Shown here: in pieces, positions 51,196 to 61,400 of the stretch
Position numbering within the stretch: position 1 is the first letter of the stretch
Layout: each line of letters starts with the position of its first letter
Position numbers and translations under genes: made by a program
Notes under the pieces: generated by a model
Database searches by the model: none
Told to the model about the DNA's origin: nothing
The model's input: the letters and a program-made list of their open reading frames with translations, nothing else
Assembly (NCBI RefSeq): GCF_014642875.1
Contig: NZ_BMJC01000002.1
Span: 372,001 to 436,000, forward strand
Direction: 5' to 3'
DNA length: 64,000 nucleotides
Origin: Puia dinghuensis
GTDB lineage: Bacteria > Bacteroidota > Bacteroidia > Chitinophagales > Chitinophagaceae

Positions 51196-52119
51196 ATGAT
51201 CAAAAAGACGGCCACTTTGTTAACGCTCTGTGGAATTGCTGTTGGAATCACGTCTTTTGTCCCGATGCCACCGCCGCAAATGCCATTGCTCCGTACCATT
51301 GTCATCGATCCGGGTCACGGTGGATTCGATCCCGGTTGTCACGGATTGATCGCAAAAGAAAAAGATATCGCTCTGGCCATTTCCCTTCAACTGGGGAAAG
51401 ACCTGCAGCAAGCTTATCCCGGTCTGCATATCGTCTATACCCGAACGACCGATATCATGCCCGGCAACAAGCCCACCCTGCAGGAAGGTATCCGCTACCG
51501 TGCGGAACTGGCCAATCGATCAGGCGGCGATCTCTTCATCTGCATACATTGCAACTCCTCGGGCAAACCTGCGGGTAGCTATCCGGTAAAAAGGCTGGTC
51601 CGCTATCGATCGGTTGGCAGAGGTGCTCATAAAAGATCCGTCCCGGTATACAAGACCACCTGGGTGAAGAACACCGTCCGTGGCTCGGCGTGTTACATCT
51701 GGAAGGCCGACCGCGGCGGATTCAAAGGCGACGCCATCAACCAGCGGGAGTCGCTGATCCATGGCGAGAACATGGGCGACAGCACGGGTACGGCCATCGA
51801 CCTTACCTCCCCGGAGGCCAGGATGCGGGCGCTGCTCTATGAAAAAAAATATTTTGCCAACAGCGCCTTATTTGGCAGCTTCGTTGAAAAGGAGTTTGTT
51901 AAAATGGGACGCCGCAGCGAGGGCCTGGTTCAGCGGCAGGAAGGCATCGGGGTGTTACAGGCGACAGGCATGCCCAGCGTTCTCATCGAGACGGGCTACC
52001 TCACCAATCGGGAGGAAGAACGCTATCTTGCCAGCCGTAAAGGCCAGGCGGAAGTCGCCCGAAACATCGCCACCGCCTTCCGGCATTATAAGGATGCGGT
52101 GGAAGGCAATGGGAAATAG
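51196..52119 (+). CDS. N-acetylmuramoyl-L-alanine amidase (Amidase_3), copy 1
   Basis: The ATG at 51196 starts a 308-residue protein with a signal peptide (IKKTATLLTLCGIAVGITSF). Amidase_3 zinc motifs are IDPGHGGFDPG, AEL then FICIHCNSS, and SVLIETGYLTN, giving the His-Glu-His ligands and the catalytic Glu. It cleaves the amide bond between muramic acid and the stem peptide during cell division or growth. An ATG at 51160 would add 12 residues ahead of the signal. It is followed by a second amidase gene. Confidence 0.92.
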   Translation: MIKKTATLLTLCGIAVGITSFVPMPPPQMPLLRTIVIDPGHGGFDPGCHGLIAKEKDIALAISLQLGKDLQQAYPGLHIVYTRTTDIMPGNKPTLQEGIRYRAELANRSGGDLFICIHCNSSGKPAGSYPVKRLVRYRSVGRGAHKRSVPVYKTTWVKNTVRGSACYIWKADRGGFKGDAINQRESLIHGENMGDSTGTAIDLTSPEARMRALLYEKKYFANSALFGSFVEKEFVKMGRRSEGLVQRQEGIGVLQATGMPSVLIETGYLTNREEERYLASRKGQAEVARNIATAFRHYKDAVEGNGK

Positions 52120-52181
52120 GTCCCTCGACGCTAACTATGAAATAGAAGTGCCGCCTTGGCGGTTCGCAATACGAGAAGAGA

Positions 52182-53126
52182 ATGAAATGGTATAAACTAT
52201 CGACTACGATCCTGTTGGGCGGGCTCTACACCGCCCTTACTTCATTTAACGCTGGCGGCCCCAAACCGCCGCATCAGCGTGCAGCCGTTCGCACCATCAT
52301 CATCGACCCCGGTCATGGTGGCTTCGACACCGGCACAAAAGGCCTCCACATCTCGGAGAAAGAAGTGGCCCTGGATATTGGCCTGAAATTAGGCAAACTC
52401 ATCTCTGACACCTGGCCCGATATCAAGATCGTCTATACCCGGACGACAGACGAAATGCCCGGCGGCGGTTCGACCATCGCCTCCGGCCTCAACTACCGCG
52501 CCGATCTGGCCAACCGGTCGAGGGGTGACCTGTTCATCGCCATTCACTGCGACAACGACGGCCATCCCGCCGGTGCTTTCACGGTCCGCAGACTCGTCGG
52601 CCATAAATATGTAGGTAAAGGCAAACATCGTCATCGGGTGGCCATCTATGAAAGCTATGAGGGCCACCATACCCGAAAGGGCACGGAGACCTTCATCTGG
52701 AAGGCCGACCGCAGTGGCTTCAAAGGCGACGCCATCAATGACAGAGGCGCAGGTGAATTCACTGACAGCACCGGGGAACCTCAGTCCGACAGCCTCGCCT
52801 TCGACGTCAGTTCGCCCGAGGCAAGGATCAGGGCCCAGCTCTATGAAAAGAAATACTTCGCCAATAGTGCCCTCTTCGCCACCCTGGTGGAAGATGAGTT
52901 CGCAAAAGCCGGTCGCGAGAGCGAGGGCGTCTTCCAACGCGACGTAGGCATCCGGGTCCTCCAGGCAACGGGCATGCCCAGCGTCCTGATAGAAACAGGC
53001 TTCCTCTCCAACGTAGACGAGGAACAATACCTGATGAGCGACGAAGGTCAGGACGAGGTAGCAAAGAATATAATGGACGCACTCCGGCGGTATAAGGCCA
53101 CCCTGGAGAACCACGCCACAAATTAA
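52182..53126 (+). CDS. N-acetylmuramoyl-L-alanine amidase (Amidase_3), copy 2
   Basis: The 314-residue protein has a signal-like N-terminus (LSTTILLGGLYTALTSFNAGG) and the same zinc motifs: IDPGHGGFDTG, LFIAIHCDND, SVLIETGFLSN. Large parts match the previous gene (for example WKADRSGFKGDAIN and YEKKYFANSALFATL), so the pair arose by tandem duplication, 62 bp apart. Conserved catalytic residues suggest both are active, possibly with different partners or timing. Confidence 0.92.
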   Translation: MKWYKLSTTILLGGLYTALTSFNAGGPKPPHQRAAVRTIIIDPGHGGFDTGTKGLHISEKEVALDIGLKLGKLISDTWPDIKIVYTRTTDEMPGGGSTIASGLNYRADLANRSRGDLFIAIHCDNDGHPAGAFTVRRLVGHKYVGKGKHRHRVAIYESYEGHHTRKGTETFIWKADRSGFKGDAINDRGAGEFTDSTGEPQSDSLAFDVSSPEARIRAQLYEKKYFANSALFATLVEDEFAKAGRESEGVFQRDVGIRVLQATGMPSVLIETGFLSNVDEEQYLMSDEGQDEVAKNIMDALRRYKATLENHATN

Positions 53127-53179
53127 AGTTAAACCCGGTCAGCAGGCTGTTTCACAGTCTGTTGATCCGGTAAATACTC

Positions 53180-53187
53180 TATATTTG
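53180..53187 (+). promoter_or_regulatory. TATATTTG element just before the MlaD start
   Basis: A perfect TAnnTTTG sits only 4 bp before the ATG at 53192, so a transcript starting from it would have almost no leader. If real, the mRNA would be leaderless. It could equally be chance in an AT-rich gap. Confidence 0.35.
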
Positions 53188-53191
53188 TCCA

Positions 53192-54193
53192 ATGAAAATT
53201 TCTAACGAAACTAAGATCGGTGTCCTGGCCGTCGTGGCCCTGGCCGCACTGATCCTCGGCTTTAACTTTCTCAAAGGCAACAGCCTATTCCAACATACCA
53301 AAAAGCTCTATGCCGTCTTCGACAACGTCGAAGGGCTGGAAGTCTCCAACGCCGTGCAGATCAACGGCCTGCAGATCGGCAACATCACCTCCATCAACGA
53401 GTCGGATAAAGACCTCTCCCAGGGCGTCGTCGTAACCATCTCGCTGAAAAAGGACGTCCATATCCCCGACAACTCCGTCGCCTCTATCAACTCCGGCCTC
53501 ATCAGTTCCGCCTCCATCGTCATCGATAGAGGCAGCAGCGACAAATTCCTGGACAACGGCGACACCATCGAAACGAAAAGGAAGATCAACCTCTTTTCCC
53601 AGGTGCAATCGAGCGTCAACCCCGTCATCTTAAAACTGGGTGGTACCCTCACCTCCCTGGACAGCCTCATCGAGGTCATCGGCACCATGTTCGACCCCAG
53701 ACTGAAAAACAATTTCAGCTCCATCATCACCAATCTCGCCGCATCTTCGGCCGAACTGCAAAAGTTGCTCAACGCCCAGTCGGGCGCCCTGGCCCAGTCC
53801 CTCCGGAATGTAAACGAATTCACCGGCAACCTTGCAAAGAACAACGACCACGTTACGCATACCCTTGAGAACGTCGATAAAACCACCGCTAATCTTGCCG
53901 CCGCCAAAATACCCGAGACCGTCCAAAGCCTGCAGTCCACCATGAACGAATTGAAGAACGTCCTCGACAAAGTGAACAGCACCAACGGCTCGATGGGTAT
54001 GCTGCTCAACGACAAACGGCTTTACAACAACCTCGAAGCCTCTACCCGCAGCCTCAACACCCTGCTGGACGACTTCCGTGTCCACCCCAAACGCTATGTG
54101 AATATCTCTGTATTCGGTAAAAAGGACAAGACCGGACCGCTGATGTCACCCATCATCGACTCCACGTCCACGTCGAAACCCGTCAATAAGTAA
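53192..54193 (+). CDS. MlaD/MCE-family lipid transport protein
   Basis: The 333-residue protein has one N-terminal membrane helix (IGVLAVVALAALILGFNFL, residues 9-27) and an MCE domain (about 35-120: LYAVFDNVEGLEVSNAVQINGLQIGNI in outline). A long helical C-terminal region follows (SSAELQKLLNAQSGALAQSLRNV). MCE proteins form hexameric rings that move lipids across the envelope. Neither MlaE nor MlaF is present within the window, but OstA and LptD genes lie alongside. Confidence 0.9.
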   Translation: MKISNETKIGVLAVVALAALILGFNFLKGNSLFQHTKKLYAVFDNVEGLEVSNAVQINGLQIGNITSINESDKDLSQGVVVTISLKKDVHIPDNSVASINSGLISSASIVIDRGSSDKFLDNGDTIETKRKINLFSQVQSSVNPVILKLGGTLTSLDSLIEVIGTMFDPRLKNNFSSIITNLAASSAELQKLLNAQSGALAQSLRNVNEFTGNLAKNNDHVTHTLENVDKTTANLAAAKIPETVQSLQSTMNELKNVLDKVNSTNGSMGMLLNDKRLYNNLEASTRSLNTLLDDFRVHPKRYVNISVFGKKDKTGPLMSPIIDSTSTSKPVNK

Positions 54194-54195
54194 GG

Positions 54196-56784
54196 ATGAA
54201 GCCAGGTATTGTCGTAGCCGCCCTCCTGGGCTGTTTCCTGCTGAGCACCGGTGCCCGGGCACAGATGGGCAAGGTTGAATTCCGGTCGCCCGCCAATGAC
54301 AGCGTAAAGGTGGTCGACATCCTCAACAGCGATCAATACCGGTACGCACAATACGATTCCAATAGCATCACCACTCTTGTGGGACATGTTGCCATCCGCC
54401 AGGAGAAGACGATCATTTACTGTGATAGCCTGAACATGTTCCCTGCGAAGAACTATATCGAGTGCTTCAACAACGTACACATCAACGATAATGACTCGGT
54501 TAACATCTATTCCGACCACATGGTCTATTATGTGGCTGATAAGATGGTCAATTTCGATAAGAATGTAAAGCTCACCGATGGAAAAGGTATTCTAACCACT
54601 AATTGGCTCACTTATGATCTCAGGCAGCATGTCGGAACCTACAACAACGGCGGGAAGATCGTCAACAAGGAATCCGTCCTCACCAGCGACGACGGCGTCT
54701 ATTACGAGGATACAAAGGATATCCACTTCCATAACCATGTCCTTCTGCGCGACCCTCAATACGACCTCACCGCCGACTCCCTGCTTTACAACACCCAGAC
54801 CCAGGTCTCTACGTTTATTACCGAAACCTTTATCCAATTCAAGGACAGCAGCAAGCGCACCGTGCGCACCCGGGACGGCTACTATGATCTTGCCAACAAA
54901 AAGGCCCAGTTCGGCAAGCGTCCCATCATGACGGAAGGCAGCCAGAAACTCACGGGTGACAGCGTCCGCATGGATGATAGTACGGGGCTGGCCACGGCCG
55001 TCGGCAACGCCATCTACACCGACACCACCCAGGGGGTAAAGCTGCTGGCCAACTACATGATCAATGACAAGAAAAAGAACACTTTTCTGGCGACCCAGCG
55101 GCCGCTGATGATCCTCAAGCAGGAGAAAGGAGACTCCCTCTATGTCACCGCCGACACCCTGATGTCCCTCCGGCTTGTGGACTTCGAGGCCCAGCAGAAG
55201 CGGCTGGCCCATGACGACAGCCTGCACCGGATATATGTCGACAGCCTGGAAAAGGTACAGGCCGATAGCGTCCACAAGGCCGCCCTCGAAAAAGCGATCC
55301 GTGACTCCATTGCGGCAGCCCACGCCCCCGCAGGCGATACGACGGTGAACCAGCAGGTAAAAGACCTCAGTGACAGCCTTCAAGGCGCACAGAGCGACAG
55401 CATGAAGCTGGCCCTCGACAGCCTCCACCGCATACAGGCCGCCGATACTACGGGTGGGAAGAATGCCGGACGAGCGGACACCACCGGCAAGAAACACCCG
55501 GGGCTAACCGACACTACCGGGTCCGGCCGGACCCGGGGGGGCGCCGACAGCGTAAAAGCCGCCCGCCCCCCTACCGAAAAGGAGCTCCGGCGACAACAAC
55601 GCGCAAAAGAAAAGGCGGCCCGGCAGGCCATCAAGGATTCTATAGCCGAAGTCAAGGAACAGATCCACGAACGCGCCGACAGCGTAAAAGCCCGGCAGAA
55701 AGCCATAAAGGACAGTCTTACCATCCGGCAGCAGGATATTGCTGATAGTATTGCCGAGGTCAAGTCCAAAGAGCGGGCCCGAAAACGGTTCGTCGCCGAC
55801 AGTATCCGGCAGGCGGTCGTCAACGATAGCCTCAAGGTGGTGGCCCATACCGACAGCGTCCGGCATGCCAACCTCATCGACAGCCTCGTGCGGGTGGGCC
55901 TCGTCGACAGCGCCAATGCTATCCGACGACAGGATAGTATAAAATTAGCGGCCCGAACGCGACGACCGCCGCCAAAAGATACCGTCGAAGCCCCCCTGCC
56001 GGGTCATGAAGCCGACTCCATCGGGCGTATTGCTACAAAGGATACGACCCTGCGCTTTGTCATTGGCTTCCATCATGTCCGCATCTTCTCGGATTCGTTG
56101 CAGGCCGTGGCCGACAGTCTGTATTATTCGTCAAAGGACTCCATCTTCCGGCTCTTCTATAACCCCATTGCCTGGGGCAGCGGTAATTACCAGATCACCG
56201 GCGACACCATGTATGTCTATACGAAGAACAAAAAGGCCCAGCGGCTCTATGTCTTCGAAAATGCCCTGGCTATAAACAGGGTGGGTAAACAATTCTACAA
56301 CCAGCTGAAAGGCACGACTATTAATGCCTTCTTCAAGGGAGGGGAGGTAGACTATCTCCGCGCCAAAGGCAATTCGGAAAGCATCTATTATGTCACTGAT
56401 GACAAGAAAGCCTACACCGGGGTCAATAAGGCCCATGCCGACATTATCGATATGATCTTCGCCCAGAAGTTCGACTCCGTAGGTAAGCCCAACGGCAAAG
56501 AGCTCAACCGGGTGGTGCTGCGCAACGATGCCGCAGGAACGATGTATCCATTTAAACACGTCAATTTCGATGACATGATCCTGCGCGGCTTCAAGTGGTA
56601 TGAAGACCGGCGTCCCAAGAGCAAGAAAGAGCTGTATGAAGAGGTGAAGCGCAAGCAGGAGGAAGACTTTGACGACACCCTGACCCCCACCGCAGCGCCG
56701 GCCCCTGCACCGCCTTCTGTACCCCCTGTGGCGGCGCCCCCTGCTAAATCTCAGGTTAAACCTTCCACTTTAAGAAACTTCTAA
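54196..56784 (+). CDS. OstA-like outer-membrane protein with long Asp-Ser-rich insert
   Basis: The 862-residue protein has a signal peptide (VVAALLGCFLLSTGARAQ) and an OstA/LptA-type N-terminal region (about 20-330: YRYAQYDSNSITTLVGHVAI, DSLNMFPAKNYIECFNNVHI). A roughly 280-residue charged insert (about 330-620) follows, in which the pair Asp-Ser recurs at short intervals (KDSIAEVKEQI, ARADSVK, VADSIRQ-type repeats). OstA-like sequence resumes after about 620 (HHVRIFSDSLQAVADSLYYSS, YQITGDTMYVYTK). It starts 2 bp after the MlaD stop, so they are co-transcribed. It is probably a periplasmic LPS- or lipid-carrier-like protein. Confidence 0.85.
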   Translation: MKPGIVVAALLGCFLLSTGARAQMGKVEFRSPANDSVKVVDILNSDQYRYAQYDSNSITTLVGHVAIRQEKTIIYCDSLNMFPAKNYIECFNNVHINDNDSVNIYSDHMVYYVADKMVNFDKNVKLTDGKGILTTNWLTYDLRQHVGTYNNGGKIVNKESVLTSDDGVYYEDTKDIHFHNHVLLRDPQYDLTADSLLYNTQTQVSTFITETFIQFKDSSKRTVRTRDGYYDLANKKAQFGKRPIMTEGSQKLTGDSVRMDDSTGLATAVGNAIYTDTTQGVKLLANYMINDKKKNTFLATQRPLMILKQEKGDSLYVTADTLMSLRLVDFEAQQKRLAHDDSLHRIYVDSLEKVQADSVHKAALEKAIRDSIAAAHAPAGDTTVNQQVKDLSDSLQGAQSDSMKLALDSLHRIQAADTTGGKNAGRADTTGKKHPGLTDTTGSGRTRGGADSVKAARPPTEKELRRQQRAKEKAARQAIKDSIAEVKEQIHERADSVKARQKAIKDSLTIRQQDIADSIAEVKSKERARKRFVADSIRQAVVNDSLKVVAHTDSVRHANLIDSLVRVGLVDSANAIRRQDSIKLAARTRRPPPKDTVEAPLPGHEADSIGRIATKDTTLRFVIGFHHVRIFSDSLQAVADSLYYSSKDSIFRLFYNPIAWGSGNYQITGDTMYVYTKNKKAQRLYVFENALAINRVGKQFYNQLKGTTINAFFKGGEVDYLRAKGNSESIYYVTDDKKAYTGVNKAHADIIDMIFAQKFDSVGKPNGKELNRVVLRNDAAGTMYPFKHVNFDDMILRGFKWYEDRRPKSKKELYEEVKRKQEEDFDDTLTPTAAPAPAPPSVPPVAAPPAKSQVKPSTLRNF

Positions 56785-56842
56785 CACCTGTTAGTCAATA
56801 TTGCCGCCTCCGGCGGCGTTCCTCGATAATAAAAAGACATCT

Positions 56843-57352
56843 ATGCGCACCATCACCCGCATCACCTTCTGCGTGATCCTACTGCTGGTCGTCAGCAGCC
56901 GCACGAATCGTCTGTCCGCACAGGATTACAAATTGGCGATGGGCATCCGGTTTAGTTCGGCCTCCCCTACCCTCAACAACTCCGTCAGCGTAAAATACTT
57001 CCTCGATGAAACAAATGCGGTGGAAGGGCTCATCTCATTCGGCACCGGCTTTGGCGTCGGCGGGCTTTACGAACGTCACCAGTTGATCGGCGCCGTCCCC
57101 GCCTTCACCTGGTTCTATGGTGTCGGCGGCTATGTCGGCTGGCGCAATAACAATACTACCCACATCGGTCCCACCGGCGCCATCGGCCTCGACTACAAGT
57201 TCGCCAATGCCCCTGTCAACCTCTCCCTCGACTGGCAGCCCGAGCTCGACCTCGCCCCCAACATCGACTTCATCCCCGACGCCTTCGGCATCACCGTCCG
57301 CTACACCTTCGCCAGACAAACCGCAAAAACCAGCACCAGCCCCACCCCCTAA
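56843..57352 (+). CDS. Outer-membrane beta-barrel-like protein
   Basis: The ATG at 56843 gives 169 residues with a signal peptide (ITFCVILLLVVSSRTNRLSAQ). Alternating strands follow (YKLAMGIRFSSASPTLNNSV, FGTGFGVGGLYERHQ, YVGWRNNNTTHIGPTGAIGLDY, PVNLSLDWQPELDL), typical of small eight-stranded OmpA/OmpX-like barrels. The 14 upstream codons (from 56801) are excluded because they would precede the signal. Function is unknown. Confidence 0.75.
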   Translation: MRTITRITFCVILLLVVSSRTNRLSAQDYKLAMGIRFSSASPTLNNSVSVKYFLDETNAVEGLISFGTGFGVGGLYERHQLIGAVPAFTWFYGVGGYVGWRNNNTTHIGPTGAIGLDYKFANAPVNLSLDWQPELDLAPNIDFIPDAFGITVRYTFARQTAKTSTSPTP

Positions 57353-57571
57353 AAAACTCCCCCACACCTCCCCACCCACGCGCCGGGGCCCCACACCCCT
57401 CGCCCCACCACGACCCGGCCCAGCGGAGCAACCGGCCGACAACTCCAACCCCGACGCCCCATTCCCGCACCTTCCCGCACCAAACTTGCGTGATTTTGCA
57501 AATTTTAATCCCCATCTGCGTTTTTTTGCAGCTTTTTAGCTTACTTTAGGCCGCCAATAACCAAAACAAAC
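57353..57571. other. Intergenic, 219 bp, GC-rich then AT-rich
   Basis: No reading frame or RNA was recognised. It contains the presumed promoter of the DeoR-family gene in its AT-rich right half. Confidence 0.4.
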
Positions 57572-58318
57572 ATGCTCAAACCAGAGAGACAGGCCTACAT
57601 TCTCCACCAGGTGAACCTTCACAACCAGGTGCTCTCGGCCAACCTAAGCCAGCAACTGGACGTCTCCGAAGACACCATCCGCCGCGATCTCCAGGAGCTT
57701 GCCGACAACCAAAAACTCATAAAAGTACATGGGGGCGCCTTATCCCTCTCCTTCAACGACCACGGCCCCGCCACTCCCATCTACGCCCATACGCAGAAAA
57801 AGCTCATCGCCCGCAAAGCCGCCTCCCTTATCCAGAACGACATGTTCATCACCACCACCGGCGGCACCACCCTTATCGAGCTCGCCCGTACCCTACCCAA
57901 AGACCTCAAAGCAACCTTCATCTCCGGCAGCCTGCCCGTAGCCCTCGAATACTGCCACCACCCCCTCATCGACGTGATCCTCATCGGCGACAAAGTATCG
58001 AAAAACTCCCGCATCACCGTCGGCGGCGAAGCCATCGCCCGCATCCGCCAGATAAAAGCAGATATCTGCTTCCTTGGCGTCAATGCCATCGACATCCAGC
58101 ACGGCATCACCGACAACGACTGGGAAGTGGTACAGGTAAAAAAAGCCATGATCGAATCCGCTCAGAAGGTCATCTGTCTCACCATCTCCGAGAAGATCGA
58201 CTCCTTCCAGCCCTTTCATGTCTGCCCTGTCGAAGAGCTCGACATGCTCATCACCGAGCTGCCCCCCGATGACCCCATGCTCGAACCCTATCGTCAAAAA
58301 GGAATTGAAATATTTTAA
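57572..58318 (+). CDS. DeoR/GlpR-family transcriptional regulator
   Basis: The 248-residue protein has the N-terminal DeoR helix-turn-helix (ERQAYILHQVNLHNQVLSANLSQQL, then DTIRRDLQELADNQKLIKVHGGAL, about 4-53, in outline) and a C-terminal sugar-phosphate sensor domain (FITTTGGTTLIELARTL, about 91-107; LGVNAIDIQHGITDNDWEVVQVKK). Such regulators repress carbon-metabolism genes until a sugar phosphate binds. It precedes a SusC/SusD pair on the same strand, a plausible target. Confidence 0.92.
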   Translation: MLKPERQAYILHQVNLHNQVLSANLSQQLDVSEDTIRRDLQELADNQKLIKVHGGALSLSFNDHGPATPIYAHTQKKLIARKAASLIQNDMFITTTGGTTLIELARTLPKDLKATFISGSLPVALEYCHHPLIDVILIGDKVSKNSRITVGGEAIARIRQIKADICFLGVNAIDIQHGITDNDWEVVQVKKAMIESAQKVICLTISEKIDSFQPFHVCPVEELDMLITELPPDDPMLEPYRQKGIEIF

Positions 58319-58455
58319 ATCCGTCCCTATTCGAAAACCCTTTCCGTCCCCAACGTCGCTGCAAACCTATTCCTGGCCCCCCCTCTGAAACAGAACGAAC
58401 ATGCCTGCCATGTGCGCTTTTCATCCAACACGTCAAACAAACAAAACTAACACTC

Positions 58456-61400
58456 ATGCGAAATTTGCTACGACCTGTATGCTGCGCCCTCGCACTCGTC
58501 TGCAGCCTCCTCGCTTTCGCGCAGGATCAGACGATAACCGGTACGGTGCGTGACCCCAGGGATAACACCCCGCTCGCAGGCGCAACCATTGTCAACAAAC
58601 GCACAAAAAAGGCTGTCCTCACCAACGACGACGGGCATTTTACCGCTATCGCCCGGTCGGGTGACGTCCTCATTGTCTCCCACATCGGCCGCAAAACCGC
58701 CCTGCTCACCGTTGGAGCCGCCACGTCCTACGCCGTTCAGCTGGAAATAGAGACCAGCGAGATAGGTGAAGCCGTCGTCACCGCGATGGACATCAAGCGC
58801 AACCCGCGGGAATTAGGGTATTCGGTACAGACCGTTGCCGGCTCAACCATTGCGGCAACGCAGCGGGAGAACTTCATCACCTCCCTGCAAGGCCGGGTCT
58901 CCGGCCTCACCATCACCGCCACCGGCGGCCAGGCTGGCGCCTCAGCCTCCATCGTCCTGCGTGGATTCAATACGCTTGGCGGAACCAACCAACCGCTCTT
59001 CGTCGTGGACGGTATCATCATTGATAATACCACCTTCAACGAGAACTCCTACGGTGGCACGGGCGTGGGTGTCGCTGCCGACCTGCCCAATCGCAACAAC
59101 GACTATACCAACCGCATCGCCGATCTCAACCCCAACGATATCGAATCGCTCACCGTGCTCAAAGGCCCCGAAGCCACCGCGCTCTATGGCAGCCAGGCCT
59201 CCAATGGCGCCATCGTTATCGTGACGCGGAAACCAAAGGCCAACGGACATTTATCATTGGCGTACGACAATAATTTCCGCACCCAAAAGATCACCCGGTT
59301 CGCTGCCGTCGACAACGGCTATGGTCCCGGCACCAGCAACGGTATCCCTACCCTCCCGCCCCTCGTCGGTCAGTTCACCTCCTTCGGACCGGCTTGGCCG
59401 GCTGGCACCCAGCTCTATGACAACCTGCATAATTTCTTCCGCACTGGATTCTCGCAGACCCATAACCTCGCCACGGAATTCGGATTCAAGAACAGCGGGT
59501 TCCGCATCTCCGGCTCCTATTTCACCGACGAAGGCGTGGTCCCGCACAATACCTATCTGCGGGACAATATCCGCATCGTCAACAGTACGAAGATTGGCAA
59601 ATACGTAGACATCAATCCCTCCATTGAGTACATCCATTCCAACAACCTGAAGCCGGTAAAAGGCGCTTCCGGCTACCTGGAGGACCTCTACTCCTGGCCC
59701 GCCAATTATGATATCCGCAACTACCAGACGGCTGCCGGCGCCAAGATGATTCTGTTTCAGAGTAATGTCAACGCCGACTATGACAATCCTTTGTGGAGCG
59801 CCAAAAACAACAAATCCCGTGACGTCACCGACCGGGTCATCGCTACCCTGGGCATCGACATCCACCCCTTCTCCTGGCTCAGCCTGGCCGGTCGCTTTGG
59901 CTATGACACCTACGAACAGGATGGCTACCTGTTCACCCACCCGGAAAGTTACCTGCTCTCCGCATCCACCGGCGGCAGCCTGGATAACTACTATCACCGG
60001 TATAACGGCTACAACCATACGATCACGGCTACGGCCCACAAAAAATTCGGCAACTTCAACACCCGGTTACTGGTAGGTACTATGTGGCAGGACCTCGAGA
60101 CCAAGGCCTGGGATGTCTATGGCACCCATCTGAAGGACTCAGCCAGCACGGATAGCAGCAACACCCTCGCCAGCAGCCGCATCCGGCTGCTCCGCAACCA
60201 GCAGGGCCTGCCCAACCTGCAGATCACGCGGGAAATAGCTTATTTTGGCGAACTGTCCATTAGTTGGCGCGATCTCATCTACCTCACTTACAGCCATCGC
60301 TTCGAATCCGCCTCGCCTCTGCCTGCACAGAACAGGAATTACAACTATCCTGCCGCAAGCCTTAGCGCGATTATGTCGGACATCATCCCGGCCATAAAAA
60401 ATAACAACATAGTCAATTACTGGAAACTGCGCGGAAGCGTCGCCGGCACGGCCCGGCTCAACGACCCCTATTCCAACCAGTCGTTCTTCGTCAACAACCT
60501 GGCAACCCAGTACATCCCCTCCTTTGGCTATGGCTATACCAACGCCAACCCCTACCTCCAGCCCGAACGGCAAAGGACATTTGAATTAGGCACCGAGCTA
60601 CGCCTGCTCAACAACGCCATCAGCCTGGAAGGCGCGTATTACAATACCTATTGTTACAACCAGATCGCGCAGCAATATCGCGCAAGTTACGCCACGGGTT
60701 ACATCCTCAACACCGAGAATGCGGCCTCGACCCGCAACCAGGGCGTCGAGCTTACTGTAAGCGTCACCCCGATAAAAAAGACCGATTTTGCCTGGGACAT
60801 CCAGTTCAACTTCAACCACATGTGGAGCAAGGTCCTCACCCTGCCTGCTTCTATCGGGATACTCAACGACTATTATAACTCGGATACCTATTTTTCGGGT
60901 AACGTCCGGGCTGGTCTCATCAGGGGCCACTCCACCGGCACCATCACCGGCTTCAACTACCTGAAGAACAACGCTGGCCAGATCCTCATCGATCCGGGTA
61001 GTGGCGTCGCCATCCAGCAACAGCTCAACTACTCCATCGGCGACCGCACTCCCAAATTTACGCTGGGAACCGTCAATAACTTCCGTTACAAAAACTGGAA
61101 TCTGAGTTTCCTGTGGGATTTGAAGGTGGGTGGCGACATCTACAACGGAACAGACTATTTCCTCACACAGATTGGCAAGAGCGCCCGTACGAGCAATCGG
61201 ATGAAACCTATCATCGTCAAAGGCGTGCTCAACGATGGTTACCAGAACACCGCCCATCCGACGCAAAACAACATCGTGATCACCCCGTACTTCAACAGCT
61301 TCTATTATACCAATCTGCCGGACGTAGAATTCGTCCAGCACAATGTGAATTGGCTGCGGCTGCGGGATATCACGATCAGCTATCGCTTGCCCGAAACTGT

